In this document: positions 7,062-15,496 of the stretch, in pieces | Numbering within the stretch: the first letter of the stretch is position 1 | Layout: each line of letters starts with the position of its first letter | Assembly (NCBI GenBank): GCA_023252195.1 | Contig: JAHEXI010000006.1 | Span: 124,001 to 188,000, forward strand | Length of the DNA stretch: 64,000 nt | From: Pseudonocardiales bacterium | GTDB lineage: Bacteria > Actinomycetota > Actinomycetes > Mycobacteriales > Pseudonocardiaceae | Direction of reading: 5' to 3' | Position numbers and translations under genes: made by a program | The notes under the pieces: generated by a model | The model's database searches: none | Seen by the model: only the letters and a program-made list of their open reading frames with translations | What the model was told of the DNA's origin: nothing

Positions 7062-7877
7062 GAAGTTATCGTCTCACATCGACCTCGACGAGCGAACGTC
7101 GGACGGCTACATGCGGTGAGCCTCAGGATCATCTCCCGACGATCGAGCCCGAGAAGCCCCCCTGCTAACGCGCGCAGCGGATGGCCGATCAGCAGGGCAC
7201 TCTGAGGAAGACGATCGCCGATGCTGCGGGACGTCATCACATAGCCGGCCCGGCGACCAAGCCGACGCGATCGGCCTCCTATCGAGCGTCGCCAGGCCCG
7301 ACTGTTGACAGGCCAGATAGTGATGCCACGCAGCGTCACCTGGCGGCTACCGAACGTTGCTGCCGAATTCCCCTCTATGGGATCAAGTGCGCCGCCTGAG
7401 GCGGCGCGAACCTGCCTCGTTAAGTAGCTCTCCTGGTCGACCGACCGGAACCACGACACTGCGCGCGGCCCTTGTGGGCCGTGCTCGGTCGCGGCCCGGT
7501 CGGTCGACGGGCCGCCAGCTGAGGGTGCGCCGTCGTGGTTGTGGCAAGGAGTTCGGAGATCAGGGCGACGCGCACCGACCGCCGGCGAGTCCAGCCGAGC
7601 CAAACCGCTGCCTCTTGCCGCACGAATCCCGCCATGTTGCCCGGGATCGCCCCGCCGAGCACTTGTTGCGGACGCCAGATGCGATTTTCGTGTCATCTCG
7701 TCGATCTCCCGAAGGGCTAGCACACCGCGGGGTGTGGCCTATCGGTGGGTCGGTGCTCCTGTTATTGTTTGCTACCAGCGTTCATGCCCGCAGCCCGCTC
7801 GGTTTCGAGGGAGTGCGGGGCGTGCGCGGTGTCGCCCCAGACCCGGTGACTGATAGGTGTCGGCCCGGGGAGAGCAG
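7062..7877. other. 816-bp stretch without a convincing gene
   Basis: Open frames run through this region on both strands, but none has both a good ribosome-binding site and a recognisable domain. A minus-strand segment near 7500-7650 (residues like EAAVWLGWTRRRSVRVALIS) faintly resembles part of a DUF222/HNH protein. The region probably holds gene debris. Confidence 0.4.
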
Positions 7878-8138
7878 ATGGCGACTATTGAGGATCGGGA
7901 GCAGCGGCGAGCTGGCTTTTGCGGTGGGTCACTGGTCAGCGTCGGTACTTGCCCCGGTGCTGGGGTGGTAGTACTGGACACGGTCATCGATACCGATTTT
8001 CTCTGCCGGTTTCAAGCGTGCTCTGCGGCATCCGACGCTGTCTGGCAAGTCGGTTGGCTGGCGTGTCGCACTGATGGCGAACGTGACGCGTGGATCGAGC
8101 GCTATGCGGACTACCTGGAGGACAGGCTGGACGGCTGA
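7878..8138 (+). CDS. Small hypothetical protein
   Basis: An 86-aa protein starting at an ATG preceded by GGGGAGAGC. The C-terminal half (FQACSAASDAVWQVGWLACRTDGERDAWIERYADYLEDRL) looks like a helical globular domain with a Trp pattern, and codon bias is that of a real high-GC gene. No family is recognised. It precedes a decayed STAS gene and two GAF-ANTAR genes on the same strand and may belong to that signalling group. Confidence 0.5.
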   Translation: MATIEDREQRRAGFCGGSLVSVGTCPGAGVVVLDTVIDTDFLCRFQACSAASDAVWQVGWLACRTDGERDAWIERYADYLEDRLDG

Positions 8139-8162
8139 ACCGTCGTTCGGTCCCGATACCCG

Positions 8163-8396
8163 ATGCGCCTTCCCGCCGGTTTGATCACCGTTACGGCAGT
8201 GCCCGCTGTTACGGTCCTGGTCAGTGATTTCATCGGGGTCGAGTTCGTTGGCGCCGCCGGTCTGGAAGTGCTCGTCGAGGTCGGCGACCGCGCCAAGCCC
8301 TGTGGTGTGCCGCTGCGCTGGGTGGTCAGCTCAGGGCCCCGGTGTGGCCTTCGGTGCGGTTCACCGGGCGGGTTTGGCTCGGGATCTCTGAGAAGC
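8163..8396 (+). pseudogene. Decayed STAS-domain (anti-anti-sigma) gene
   Basis: The plus strand encodes pieces of a STAS domain: VTVLVSDFIGVEFVGAAGLEVLVEVGDRAKPCGVPLRWVVSSGP in one frame (8190-8340), then VAFGAVHRAGLARDL ending in a stop in another frame (to about 8392). Intact relatives read SDVTFIDVAGL...VLRLAGL. The N-terminal strands are missing and at least one frameshift breaks the rest. STAS antagonists bind anti-sigma kinases; this copy cannot be functional. Confidence 0.6.
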
Positions 8397-8455
8397 GAGT
8401 GCAGGCCGACACCGTGGCGCTACCGGGCGGTAAATCGGGTAGGGGGCGGTAGCCG

Positions 8456-9190
8456 GTGACGGAGACCACCCGGGCCGATCGGGTGTGGGGTGTGGTGACC
8501 GCCTACGCCGAGGCGCTCGGCGTCCCAGTGTCGTTGCGCTCGCTGTGTCAGGCGGCGGCCGCTCGGTTGCCGGTTAGCGCAGTGGCGGTATCGGTACGCA
8601 GTGGCCGGGTGGTCTCCGAGGTGCTCTGCGCCAGCGGATCGCTAAGCCGGGAGCTGGAGGAACTACAGCTCACCGTGGGCGAGGGCCCGTCGCTGCAGGT
8701 GTTGGTCGGTGGCCCTTTGGTGCTGGTGGGTGACCTGGATTGCGCCGAGTCGCAGGCTCGCTGGCCATTGTTCGTCCCGGCTGCCGTCCAGGCTGGGGCC
8801 CGGGCGCTGTTCGCGTTGCCGCTGCGTGTCGGTGTGATCCGGGTCGGAGTCTTCATCCTCTACGCCGACCACCCGGGCCAACTGCCGGCCGAAGAGTTGG
8901 CTGAGGCGTGGGTCTTCGCCGAGTTTGCTCGGCGGTTGGTGCTCGATGAGCAAGCCGGCATCGGCACCCCGGAGGGCTACCCGGTTGATTGGTTGTCCGA
9001 CAGCCGTCCCGAAGTCCACCAGGCCACCGGAATGATCTCCGTGCAGCTTGGTGTCGGGATCGCTGAGGCGTTCAGCAGGCTGCGGGCGCGGGCGTTCACC
9101 GAAGGGCGCCCACTATCCACTGTCGCGGCCGAGGTCGTCGCCCGCCGACGACGGTTCGACCCCGATCACACCGCACGAGAAGGCGTGTAG
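8456..9190 (+). CDS. GAF and ANTAR domain protein 1
   Basis: A 244-aa protein: GAF sensor domain at residues about 20-165 and an ANTAR-like RNA-binding module at about 180-235 (RPEVHQATGMISVQLGVGIAEAFSRLRARA). ANTAR proteins bind paired hairpins in mRNA leaders and prevent termination; GAF domains sense small ligands. The ANTAR part retains the helix-start motif QATGMIS but lacks the usual long charged linker. The GTG start at 8456 is preceded by GGGGGCGG. It lies directly upstream of a second GAF-ANTAR gene (41-bp gap) and downstream of a STAS relic. Confidence 0.85.
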   Translation: MTETTRADRVWGVVTAYAEALGVPVSLRSLCQAAAARLPVSAVAVSVRSGRVVSEVLCASGSLSRELEELQLTVGEGPSLQVLVGGPLVLVGDLDCAESQARWPLFVPAAVQAGARALFALPLRVGVIRVGVFILYADHPGQLPAEELAEAWVFAEFARRLVLDEQAGIGTPEGYPVDWLSDSRPEVHQATGMISVQLGVGIAEAFSRLRARAFTEGRPLSTVAAEVVARRRRFDPDHTAREGV

Positions 9191-9231
9191 CGTGATCGGT
9201 CCGCGCTATGTTCATGTGGGGATAACCACCG

Positions 9232-9975
9232 ATGGCCGATGATCGATTGACCCGGACCTTTGTGGAGCTTGCCGATACCCTGGTCGCCGGCTTCGACGTG
9301 GTCGAGTTCCTGCACATGCTGGTGGATCGCTGCATGGAGCTGCTCGATGTGTCCGCGGCCGGGTTGCTGCTGGGCGACTCCCACGACCAGCTGCGAGTGA
9401 TGGCCTCCTCCGCCGAGAACATCCACCTGCTGGAGCTGTTTCAGCTGCAGAACCACGACGGACCCTGCCTGGACTGCTACCTCACCGGTGAACCGATCAG
9501 CCACCCCGACCTGCGCGTGGCCGCTGACAGGTGGCCGATGTTCGCTCCCGCGGCCACCGAGTCGGGATTTCGGACCGTGCACGCCGTGCCGATGCGACTG
9601 CGCTCGCAGGTGATCGGGGCGCTGAACCTCTTTCACACCGAGCCAAATGCCCTAGCCCCCGAGGTCACCCAGATCGGTCAAGCCATGGCCGACGTGGCCA
9701 CTATCGGCTTGATCCAGGAACGAGCCCTGCACCACCAGCACGTCCTGGTCGACCAACTGCAGACCGCGCTGGACAGCCGTGTGATCATCGAACAGGCCAA
9801 GGGCATCATCGCCGAACGCCACGGCATCGACCCCGGTGCGGCCTTCACCCTGATGCGCGTTTACGCCCGCAACCACGGGCAGCGGCTCACCGAGTTTGCC
9901 GCCGCCATCATCGACGGCACGACCGCCATCACCAAATTCCTCCCCAGCGCGCCGGCTGCCACTCCCGGGGTGTAA
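9232..9975 (+). CDS. GAF and ANTAR domain protein 2
   Basis: A 247-aa protein. GAF domain at residues about 5-160 (LHMLVDRCMELLDVSAAGLLLGD, GPCLDCYLTGEPISHPDL, VHAVPMRLRSQVIGALNLF). After a helical linker comes a canonical ANTAR module (about 178-230) with ALDSRVIIEQAKGIIAERHG and a conserved R/N pattern in MRVYARNHGQRL. It probably acts as a ligand-controlled transcription antiterminator. Start ATG at 9232. It closely resembles actinobacterial GAF-ANTAR regulators and is better conserved than its upstream neighbour. Confidence 0.9.
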   Translation: MADDRLTRTFVELADTLVAGFDVVEFLHMLVDRCMELLDVSAAGLLLGDSHDQLRVMASSAENIHLLELFQLQNHDGPCLDCYLTGEPISHPDLRVAADRWPMFAPAATESGFRTVHAVPMRLRSQVIGALNLFHTEPNALAPEVTQIGQAMADVATIGLIQERALHHQHVLVDQLQTALDSRVIIEQAKGIIAERHGIDPGAAFTLMRVYARNHGQRLTEFAAAIIDGTTAITKFLPSAPAATPGV

Positions 9976-10059
9976 CCCGAACCGAAGCCCGACGCGAACA
10001 CCGGCAGGGGAAACCCTCGTCAGGCAGCACCAGACCCGTGCCGTCTCCGCGCGTGATCC

Positions 10060-10114
10060 AGTACAAATCGGGTACAGATCGCGCCACCCAACAATGACCA
10101 ACGTCGACCAACAT
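10060..10114. repeat. Repeat A: 11-bp-period GTACAAA pair plus ACGTCGACCAACAT
   Basis: AGTACAAATCG (10060-10070) is followed at exactly 11 bp by GGTACAGATCG. The whole 55-bp block matches 18857-18911 at about 45 of 55 positions in the same orientation. Its inner end coincides with the point where the zinc-finger reading frame of the IS21-type element is cut off. It is probably a scar of an element end. Confidence 0.6.
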
Positions 10115-10320
10115 GGGCATTCGTAGATGGTGAACTGGCGTCGTGGGCGGGCGACGGGGACGACGACCGCGGCGGGTGGGTTCTGGTGACGGCAGTGGAA
10201 CGCGGTTTTCCGGCATGCGCTGGTGCAGTAGCGCTGCCGGCCGGTCGGGGTGAAGTAGCGCTGGCAGACGGGGCAGGTCCTCGTCGTGGGGTCGTCTGGC
10301 GACGGGGATGGGGTGGTCAT
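10115..10320 (-). pseudogene. Truncated zinc-finger gene of the IS21-type element
   Basis: About 69 codons from an ATG that overlaps the istB stop (ATGA). The peptide has a treble-clef type cysteine motif, TCPVCQRYFTPTGRQRYC followed by TSACRKTAFHCRH, then PVARPRRQFTIYECP. Zinc-finger genes of this kind can follow istB in actinobacterial IS21-like elements. The frame then runs into unrelated DNA at repeat A, so the C-terminal half is lost. Confidence 0.55.
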
Positions 10321-11109
10321 GGTGTGCCGTGCCCGCGGCGGAGTTTGTCGGCGCGGGCACGGTGGGTGCGCATTGGGTAGGACTCGCCGGTGATGTTGAA
10401 GACCACAGATCTGTGCAGTAGTCGGTCGAGCATCGCGGCGGCGACCATGGGTCGTCGAAGATCCGTCCCCAGGACGGGATGCCCAGGTTGGTGGTCAGCG
10501 CGATGGAACCTTTGAAGTGGCGTTGGGTGATGACCTGGAACAGCGCGGCGGCGGCTTCGGCGGCCATCGGCAGGTATCCAAGCTCATCGATGATCAATAA
10601 CCGGGGGCCGGCGAAGAGTCGCATGGTGGTGGCCCAGCGGCCTTCCAGGGCGGCGCGGTGACAGCGGGCGGCCAGGTCGGCGGCGGTGGTGTAGTAGGTG
10701 CGGTAGCCGGCGGCGACCGCGGCATGGCTCAGACCGACGGCGAGCATCGTCTTGCCTGTGCCGGGCGGCCCGATGAGCAAGACGTTGGTGGCGTCGTCGA
10801 GGAACCGCAGCGTGCCCAGTTCGGTGACGAGCTTGCGGTCGACCGAGGGTTGGGCGTCGAAGTCAAAATCTGAGAGCTGCCAGGGTGCGGGTAGGCAGGC
10901 GAAGCGGGCCAGACTGGCCTGGCGGCGTTGGTGGGTGGCGGCGGCGACCTCGATCGCGAGTAGGCGTTCCAGCAACGCGGTGTGGCCCAACTGTTCGGCG
11001 CCGGCGCGGTCGAGCTCGCCGGGCAGTGCTTGCGCGCCGCGGATAGCCGCAGCGCGGCGAGATGCCCCCGCAGCCGCTGGTAGATCGAGTTCTGCTCGGT
11101 GGTGGTCAT
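10318..11109 (-). pseudogene. IstB-type ATPase of an IS21-family element, two frameshifts
   Basis: The N-terminus MTTTEQNSIYQRLRGHLAAL lies in one frame, the body in a second (GHTALLERLLAIEVAAATHQ, Walker A NVLLIGPPGTGKT, Walker B RLLIIDELGYLP), and the C-terminus in a third (MVAAAMLDRLLHRSVV, ending HRARADKLRRGHGTP). Frameshifts fall near 11040 and near 10447. IstB is the ATPase helper of the IstA transposase. The two breaks make this copy inactive. Operon order on the minus strand is istA fragment, istB, zinc-finger gene. Confidence 0.85.
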
Positions 11110-11468
11110 CGGGTCGCCTCGGTCCCAGTCGCGTCGGTTCCGGTGGCGGCGAGTTCGCCGTAGCGGGCCAGGTCGATGACTACCTCGGGGCCCAGGTCGG
11201 CGAGCAACTTCACCGCTTCGGCTTTCGCGGTGGGACCCGGTGGCCGATTGGCTTTGCGCTCACAGGGCCGATCGGTGGTGAACGCTGAGAGCACGACGCG
11301 CTCGGGCTCGGCCCGGTGCGCGGGGGTGCGTACCAGCGCGCCGGCGCCAGGCGGGGCGAGGCGGTGGCTGAGCAGCAGCGCGCCGGCCGGGCCGTGGACC
11401 TCCACAGTGGCGGCGCATGACCGATGCGCGTGCACATTGACGGTGAACAGCCGAGCTGAACTCCACAC
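11106..11468 (-). pseudogene. Probable C-terminal fragment of IstA transposase
   Basis: About 120 codons ending EAVKLLADLGPEVVIDLARYGEL plus a Thr/Gly tail, with the stop overlapping the istB start (ATGA), the standard istA-istB junction. The DDE catalytic domain and helix-turn-helix that should come first are missing, so only the end of the transposase gene remains. The assignment rests mainly on position, since the remaining sequence is poorly conserved. Confidence 0.5.
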
Positions 11469-11550
11469 ACGCGCCAGCTGGGAGCAAGACCCCGACTCTT
11501 GATTCGCCGTGTACCCTTCCAGCCTCTCGACTAAGTCTCGGGGGACAAAG

Positions 11551-11598
11551 CCCGGAGCTGGCGGCGCTTCCTGCGGAGGTCCGCGCCGCCGGCTCGGG
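11551..11598. terminator. Strong GC hairpin (terminator-like)
   Basis: CCCGGAGCTGGCGGCGC (11551-11567) pairs with GCGCCGCCGGCTCGGG (11583-11598), with one bulge and a 15-base loop. No T-run follows. It lies in a 590-bp gap (11469-12057) without a gene, between the istA fragment and the next plus-strand gene. Confidence 0.4.
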
Positions 11599-11943
11599 TC
11601 TCATTCGCAACAGACGCCTGTATGACACCGCAGCCACAGAAGCGACGAAGTCAGCAGAGCGGCGCGAAGCGACGCCATGCAACGCCGTTGCCGAATGGAC
11701 ATTAGGCCAGGGATCCGGCTGTCACGCCCACCGTGATCAACGGCCCCGCCAGAGTGAACCTCACCTTCACCAGCAGGGGCGTACGCGTCATTGCGCCGTT
11801 AGCCGTGTGATACCAGGTGTTATAGAGGCTGATATCCACACGAACGTGACCGGTATTGCACCGACGAGCGCACGGAGCTCCACGGGTCGTTACGCACCGT
11901 ACCCGATCCCCACCGGCGGTCGGGATTGCATCAACTCTGCAAT

Positions 11944-11999
11944 TGCACGTGCATTGACGGCGGTAGGAGCCCACTCTACGTTTTGTGTGCACGTGCACA
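11944..11999. promoter_or_regulatory. Paired TGCACGTGCA palindromes
   Basis: TGCACGTGCA is at 11944-11953 and again at 11988-11997, the second extended to the perfect 14-bp palindrome TGTGCACGTGCACA (11986-11999). The centres are 44 bp apart, four helical turns. They sit 60-115 bp upstream of the gene at 12058 and are candidate operators. Confidence 0.5.
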
Positions 12000-12057
12000 T
12001 GCAGAAGCTTTGGGATACTGCCCCTTCCGCGCAGGTCACTTCCTCCCGGAGCGCGAC

Positions 12058-12849
12058 ATGTCAGACAGGACGGACGCCGTCACTGATCTCCCTGTGCGCT
12101 TCACTGCTCTCAACGGGCCCGACCGCCACGCCTTACCCCCATTCCGCTTCGAAGACACTGCGCTGCCGCTTGCCCAACCGGCGGTCCAGCCGGTGATGCT
12201 GGTCCGCTACCGACCCGCCAACACAGCCCAAACCACCCCCGTCGTGCACCTAGCTCCCCTACCAAACCGGCACCCAGCGGACACCATCGCCACCTTGTGC
12301 GGCGCGCTGCTGAGTCTCGACGACATCGAAACCGTCAACTCCAGCCAAGGCATGCCCTGCACAACATGCCTCCTACACCACGTCACCACCACCGCTCCGG
12401 CCGTGATCCCCCCCGTGGACAGCCCCGACAGCGACGACGCCAGGCTCATCAACGGGCTCGCCTACCAGGCGTGGGCCTGGCCGGTGACCCAACACCATGA
12501 CCAGATACGGCTCAGGCTGGACTGCGACGTCTCAGCGATAGCAATCCCCATCGTGCTCAGCACCCAGCTCATCGAACTGCTCACCGCCCGACACTGCGAC
12601 CCAGCAGCGCTAGCCCACCCCTACACCCCCGACCATCACCTCATCCTCACAGCAGAAAGATTCCCGGCCCCGCTACCCTGGCCACCCCGCGTGTACCAAA
12701 TCACCGGCACCCTGCTGCTACCGCCCACCATGACCCCACGCGGGCCGATCACCTGGATACGCCCCCCACACCAGGACTCCCTGCACCTGTCCCGGGAAAT
12801 AGATGTCTTCGGTGCGCTACGCGCGATCCACGCAGACTCCCACCGGTGA
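12058..12849 (+). CDS. Hypothetical protein with a CxxC motif
   Basis: A 263-aa protein from an ATG preceded closely by GGAGCG. The N-terminal half contains PVMLVRYRPANTAQTTPVVH, a segment resembling a wing-like domain, then GMPCTTCLLHH, a CxxC...HH arrangement that could bind zinc (about residues 98-105). The C-terminal half is Pro- and His-rich with beta-like stretches. I do not recognise the family. Two TGCACGTGCA palindromes upstream suggest regulated expression. Codon use is that of a genuine gene. Confidence 0.6.
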   Translation: MSDRTDAVTDLPVRFTALNGPDRHALPPFRFEDTALPLAQPAVQPVMLVRYRPANTAQTTPVVHLAPLPNRHPADTIATLCGALLSLDDIETVNSSQGMPCTTCLLHHVTTTAPAVIPPVDSPDSDDARLINGLAYQAWAWPVTQHHDQIRLRLDCDVSAIAIPIVLSTQLIELLTARHCDPAALAHPYTPDHHLILTAERFPAPLPWPPRVYQITGTLLLPPTMTPRGPITWIRPPHQDSLHLSREIDVFGALRAIHADSHR

Positions 12850-13032
12850 CCACCCACCACCAGCACCCGCGCACCGACAGAGCCGGTCGCGCGCCGCGCC
12901 GAATGAGTCCCACAGCCACAGGAAAGCCACCCGGATCGTCCAAGCCCAGCTTGCCGACGCGACGAGATACCCGATTGCGCCCGTCGTATCCTGCGGCAGT
13001 TGTCACACCTCGTACGCTCGGTGATCTTGATT

Positions 13033-13054
13033 CGTGCCCCTTGCGTGCCCGTTC
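13033..13054. repeat. 11-bp-period CGTGCC tandem
   Basis: CGTGCCCCTTG is followed at exactly 11 bp by CGTGCCCGTTC. The same layout with the CGTGCC core occurs at 15326. It starts 158 bp before structured repeat R1. Confidence 0.5.
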
Positions 13055-13190
13055 TCACGGGGAATCACCGGCTCTGGCGGATAAAAGATCACCGACCGTA
13101 CACGGAGTCCTTCTCCGCTCACAGCATGTGATGGTCCGCTCCTTTGCAAAGCGTACTCGACTTTCTGATAGAGCCTGCGCCCAACCAACA

Positions 13191-13429
13191 ATGCCCTCGC
13201 CGGGCGGGCAGATTTCCGGGATGGCCACCCACAAGAGTTGGTGCGGCTGGGTCGGAGTGGGCTGGGTGTGGCGTCCCGTCGACCTCCCTTCAGGGCTACC
13301 ACACGGCACCCCGGGGGCAGAGCTAGATCACACATGCGCCGGTTCCGTCGAGGGCTACCCCCGGGCTGCCGTGTGGTCGGGCTGCGCCAGATCGACGGGA
13401 CGCCACACCAGCCTCAGTGTGCAAGATCG
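13191..13429. repeat. Structured repeat R1
   Basis: Begins GCCCTCGCCGGGCGGGC and ends CAGTGTGCAAGATCG. The outer stem GTGTGGCGTCCCGTCGA (13266-13282) pairs perfectly with 13392-13408. The inner 19-bp stem at 13299-13317 pairs with 13358-13376 at 18 of 19 positions. Copies at 15749 and 19016 keep both stems with compensatory changes, and a right half remains at 20561. It may be a structured RNA, a folded single-strand DNA site or a mobile repeat. The rest of 12850-13464 holds no gene that I can support. Confidence 0.75.
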
Positions 13430-13464
13430 TCGCAATGCCAACGGCACGGTGAGGAGACTGGCCA

Positions 13465-13680
13465 GTGCAGACCGACTCCGAAGCTGCCACCGAGAATCAG
13501 GTGCTCGACAAGCGGATCCGTGGCCCGTCAGAGCCCGCGAACGAAGAGCCCGCAGGATTCTACATCAGTTACTACATCAACGGCTACGGACAACCACGGA
13601 CGTCCTCGGACCTGGACCCGACGATAAGGCCCAGCCCTGGACAACCAGCAGGTAGTGTCTCACCCCGGATCGGTCGGTAA
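13465..13680 (+). CDS. Small Tyr-rich hypothetical protein after repeat R1
   Basis: A GTG at 13465 with GAGGAG 8 bp upstream opens 71 codons. The peptide has a charged N-terminus, a Tyr-rich centre (FYISYYINGYG) and a Pro/Ser-rich tail. A second copy of this DNA lies after repeat R3 (19298-19420), where a 2-base difference breaks the frame. The good ribosome-binding site favours a gene; the decayed second copy shows it is dispensable. No family is recognised. Confidence 0.4.
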   Translation: MQTDSEAATENQVLDKRIRGPSEPANEEPAGFYISYYINGYGQPRTSSDLDPTIRPSPGQPAGSVSPRIGR

Positions 13681-13790
13681 CAGGGATTAGTCGAACGCAT
13701 CTAGGCCTGGTGTTCGAGGATGTAGTTAGATGCCGTGAGCGTGAGGGCGGTCGATCTGTCACCCATCGTCTGGACTCGCACGCTCAGCGG

Positions 13791-14009
13791 TCAGAACTCG
13801 CCGTCACGGACCCCGGCCACGAAGGCCACCCACTCCGAAGCAGTGAATCGAAGGTCCGGCCGGTTGGGGTTGTTTGAGTCCCGCACCGCCACAGCTCCGT
13901 CACCAAGCTCGGTCACCTCGACGCACTCTTTCATGTCGACCTCGCTGTAGCGGCTCTTGCGCCACGTCACGCCGCTGATGTCACGTGCGTACAGTTCCGC
14001 TTTGTCCAT
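13791..14009 (-). CDS. DUF397 protein
   Basis: A 72-aa protein with the DUF397 signature: WRKSRYSEVDMKECVEVTELGDGAVAVRDSNNPNRPDLRFTASEWVAFVAGVRDGEF. These small proteins usually sit next to an XRE-family regulator and can act as partners of it, as in the whiJ family of Streptomyces. Here the usual XRE partner is absent; instead two other minus-strand genes lie 86 bp upstream. Start ATG at 14009 with GAGAGGA upstream. Confidence 0.9.
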   Translation of the reverse strand: MDKAELYARDISGVTWRKSRYSEVDMKECVEVTELGDGAVAVRDSNNPNRPDLRFTASEWVAFVAGVRDGEF

Positions 14010-14095
14010 GATCCTCTCCTCTGATATTGCCTACGTCCACGGCCTCGGTCCCGTCCTCGCCGCGAAATCCGAGCCCGGGGCAGGCTGTCGGTTGA

Positions 14096-14407
14096 TCACC
14101 GGCGTGGGGTGGGGACGCCGGTGTCCTTCGCCGGGGTGGTGATCAGCGCGTTCACCTCGGCGCGGAAGGCTTCGATGAGCACGGCGATGGCCCGCGCTGC
14201 CTCGTGCAGGGCCACGTGTGTGTGGTAAGCGTGGGTCAGGGCGGGCGGCGGTGGGCCCTGGTGGCCGGCGCTGAGCCATCGGTCAAAGCTGTGCCGGGCC
14301 ACCTTCATCGCCAGCTCAGCGTCGTGCCATTGAGTGCTCGCTGCGATCCCTCGGGTACTGGCGTCGCCCTGGGCCACAGGGTGCCGCGGGGAACCGTGCT
14401 GATTCAT
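14096..14407 (-). CDS. Hypothetical protein coupled to a sigma-like gene
   Basis: A 103-aa protein whose ATG overlaps the stop of the upstream sigma-like gene (ATGA), so the two are co-translated. It is mostly helical: AMKVARHSFDRWLSAGHQ, then HTHVALHEAARAIAVLIEAFRAEVNALI. There is no known domain. Its place between a sigma-region-4-like protein and a DUF397 protein suggests a regulatory module. Confidence 0.6.
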   Translation of the reverse strand: MNQHGSPRHPVAQGDASTRGIAASTQWHDAELAMKVARHSFDRWLSAGHQGPPPPALTHAYHTHVALHEAARAIAVLIEAFRAEVNALITTPAKDTGVPTPRR

Positions 14408-14976
14408 GCCGTTGGTCCTTCCGGTGCGGCGGTTGTGGGCTCGGGTGTTAGGGGTTCGGTCTGGGCGTGGGGCAGCAGCACCACCCGCCCCCGGGTCGCT
14501 GGCGGTGGGCCATTGGCAGTCGCCGCGGGTTGCAACGCGCTCAGTGTCTGGTCTTGGACCCGACGTATCGCGGCGGGTGTGACACCTAGGGCGCCCACGA
14601 TGTCCGGAATGGACACACCGGCCACGACGCGCAACAGAACGATCTCGCGATCAGGGCTGACCAGCGTGGCGATCAGCGCCGGGAGCCGGGCGCAGTGCCG
14701 GGCGTCGACTCGCCGCCGGCTGGGCGGAGAGGAAGGTGTGGTCGCGGCGGGCACCGGCGCAACAGGAGCGAAGATAGGCGGTGCCGCCACCGACGTCCCC
14801 TCACAGGTGGTGCCACCGCCGGGACCGGCCGTTGTGTTCCTCCCCCGAACCCGTATTCCGGGTTCCGGTTGCCGGTCGCTGGATCCGGTCGGGTCCTGGC
14901 GCACCGGAGTTCGCCCAGACCATGCCACCAGTGTCCGCCACGCCGGGCGGAACGCTCGGGGCCAGCCTGGTGACAT
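14404..14976 (-). CDS. Sigma-70 region 4-like DNA-binding protein
   Basis: The C-terminal part (residues about 105-165) contains REIVLLRVVAGVSIPDIVGALGVTPAAIRRVQDQTL, a helix-turn-helix of the sigma-70 region 4 kind. No region 2 is visible, so it is probably an orphan region-4 regulator rather than a full sigma factor. The N-terminal half is Pro/Gly-rich and disordered. The start is uncertain: an ATG at 14976 gives 190 aa, one at 15036 gives 210 aa, and neither has a strong ribosome-binding site. Confidence 0.6.
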   Translation of the reverse strand: MSPGWPRAFRPAWRTLVAWSGRTPVRQDPTGSSDRQPEPGIRVRGRNTTAGPGGGTTCEGTSVAAPPIFAPVAPVPAATTPSSPPSRRRVDARHCARLPALIATLVSPDREIVLLRVVAGVSIPDIVGALGVTPAAIRRVQDQTLSALQPAATANGPPPATRGRVVLLPHAQTEPLTPEPTTAAPEGPTA

Positions 14977-15325
14977 AGAGGGGACACCCGCGTGACGCGC
15001 GACCTCAGACGATCGCAACGGTCCTGGAATACGCATCGATACCCTCGGACGGCTGGTGCTCGGCGCGAGTCGCCGGGCACTCGTGGCGCCGGGTCCGGGG
15101 CGTTCACAAATCGTAGCCGGGCTCGTCGATTCAGGAAACCCATGTGGTTGATTAAGGTGCGCGCAGGCACCGGAGGAGGTCGGCACGGACCCAGGCGAGT
15201 CGATGCGACGAGTCCCGCGACACGACAGTTTCCGCTTGACCGGCCAGAGAGATACGGACACGACGCCCAGGCTGGAGCTGAGCGTCCAGCTCCGAGCAGC
15301 CAGCTCCCCCACAACACCCGCCGCC

Positions 15326-15347
15326 CGTGCCAAATTCGTGCCAGATG
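15326..15347. repeat. 11-bp-period CGTGCC tandem beside a tRNA fragment
   Basis: CGTGCCAAATT is followed at exactly 11 bp by CGTGCCAGATG. It lies 83 bp from the tRNA-like fragment and shares its core with 13033-13054. Confidence 0.5.
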
Positions 15348-15430
15348 CAGCGGGGAGTTACGGGGACACCGATCGTCACTCCCCAACGAATACTCCAACC
15401 TGCCATCGCAGGTCAGACGACCATTCCTGC

Positions 15431-15496
15431 TGGTGGCGGGTCAAGGATTCGAACCTTGGAAGGCATCAGCCGACGGATTTACAGACCGCTGCCGTG
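15431..15496 (-). tRNA. tRNA-Tyr-like 3' half (fragment)
   Basis: Read on the minus strand, this contains an anticodon loop with GTA, a short type-II variable arm (GGC...GCC), a perfect T stem and loop (CAAGG TTCGAAT CCTTG) and an acceptor 3' strand ACCCGCC followed by ACCA. The matching 5' half is missing or scrambled and the anticodon stem has a mismatch, so this is not a working tRNA. Integrases of actinobacterial elements commonly carry or duplicate tRNA 3' ends, so this is a likely old attachment site. Confidence 0.6.

Noticed and set aside
7058-7723. Minus-strand open frame of 221 codons, including a DUF222-like stretch
   Set aside because: Only a short stretch faintly resembles DUF222 proteins, and the rest has no recognisable pattern. 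Reported as gene-poor DNA instead.
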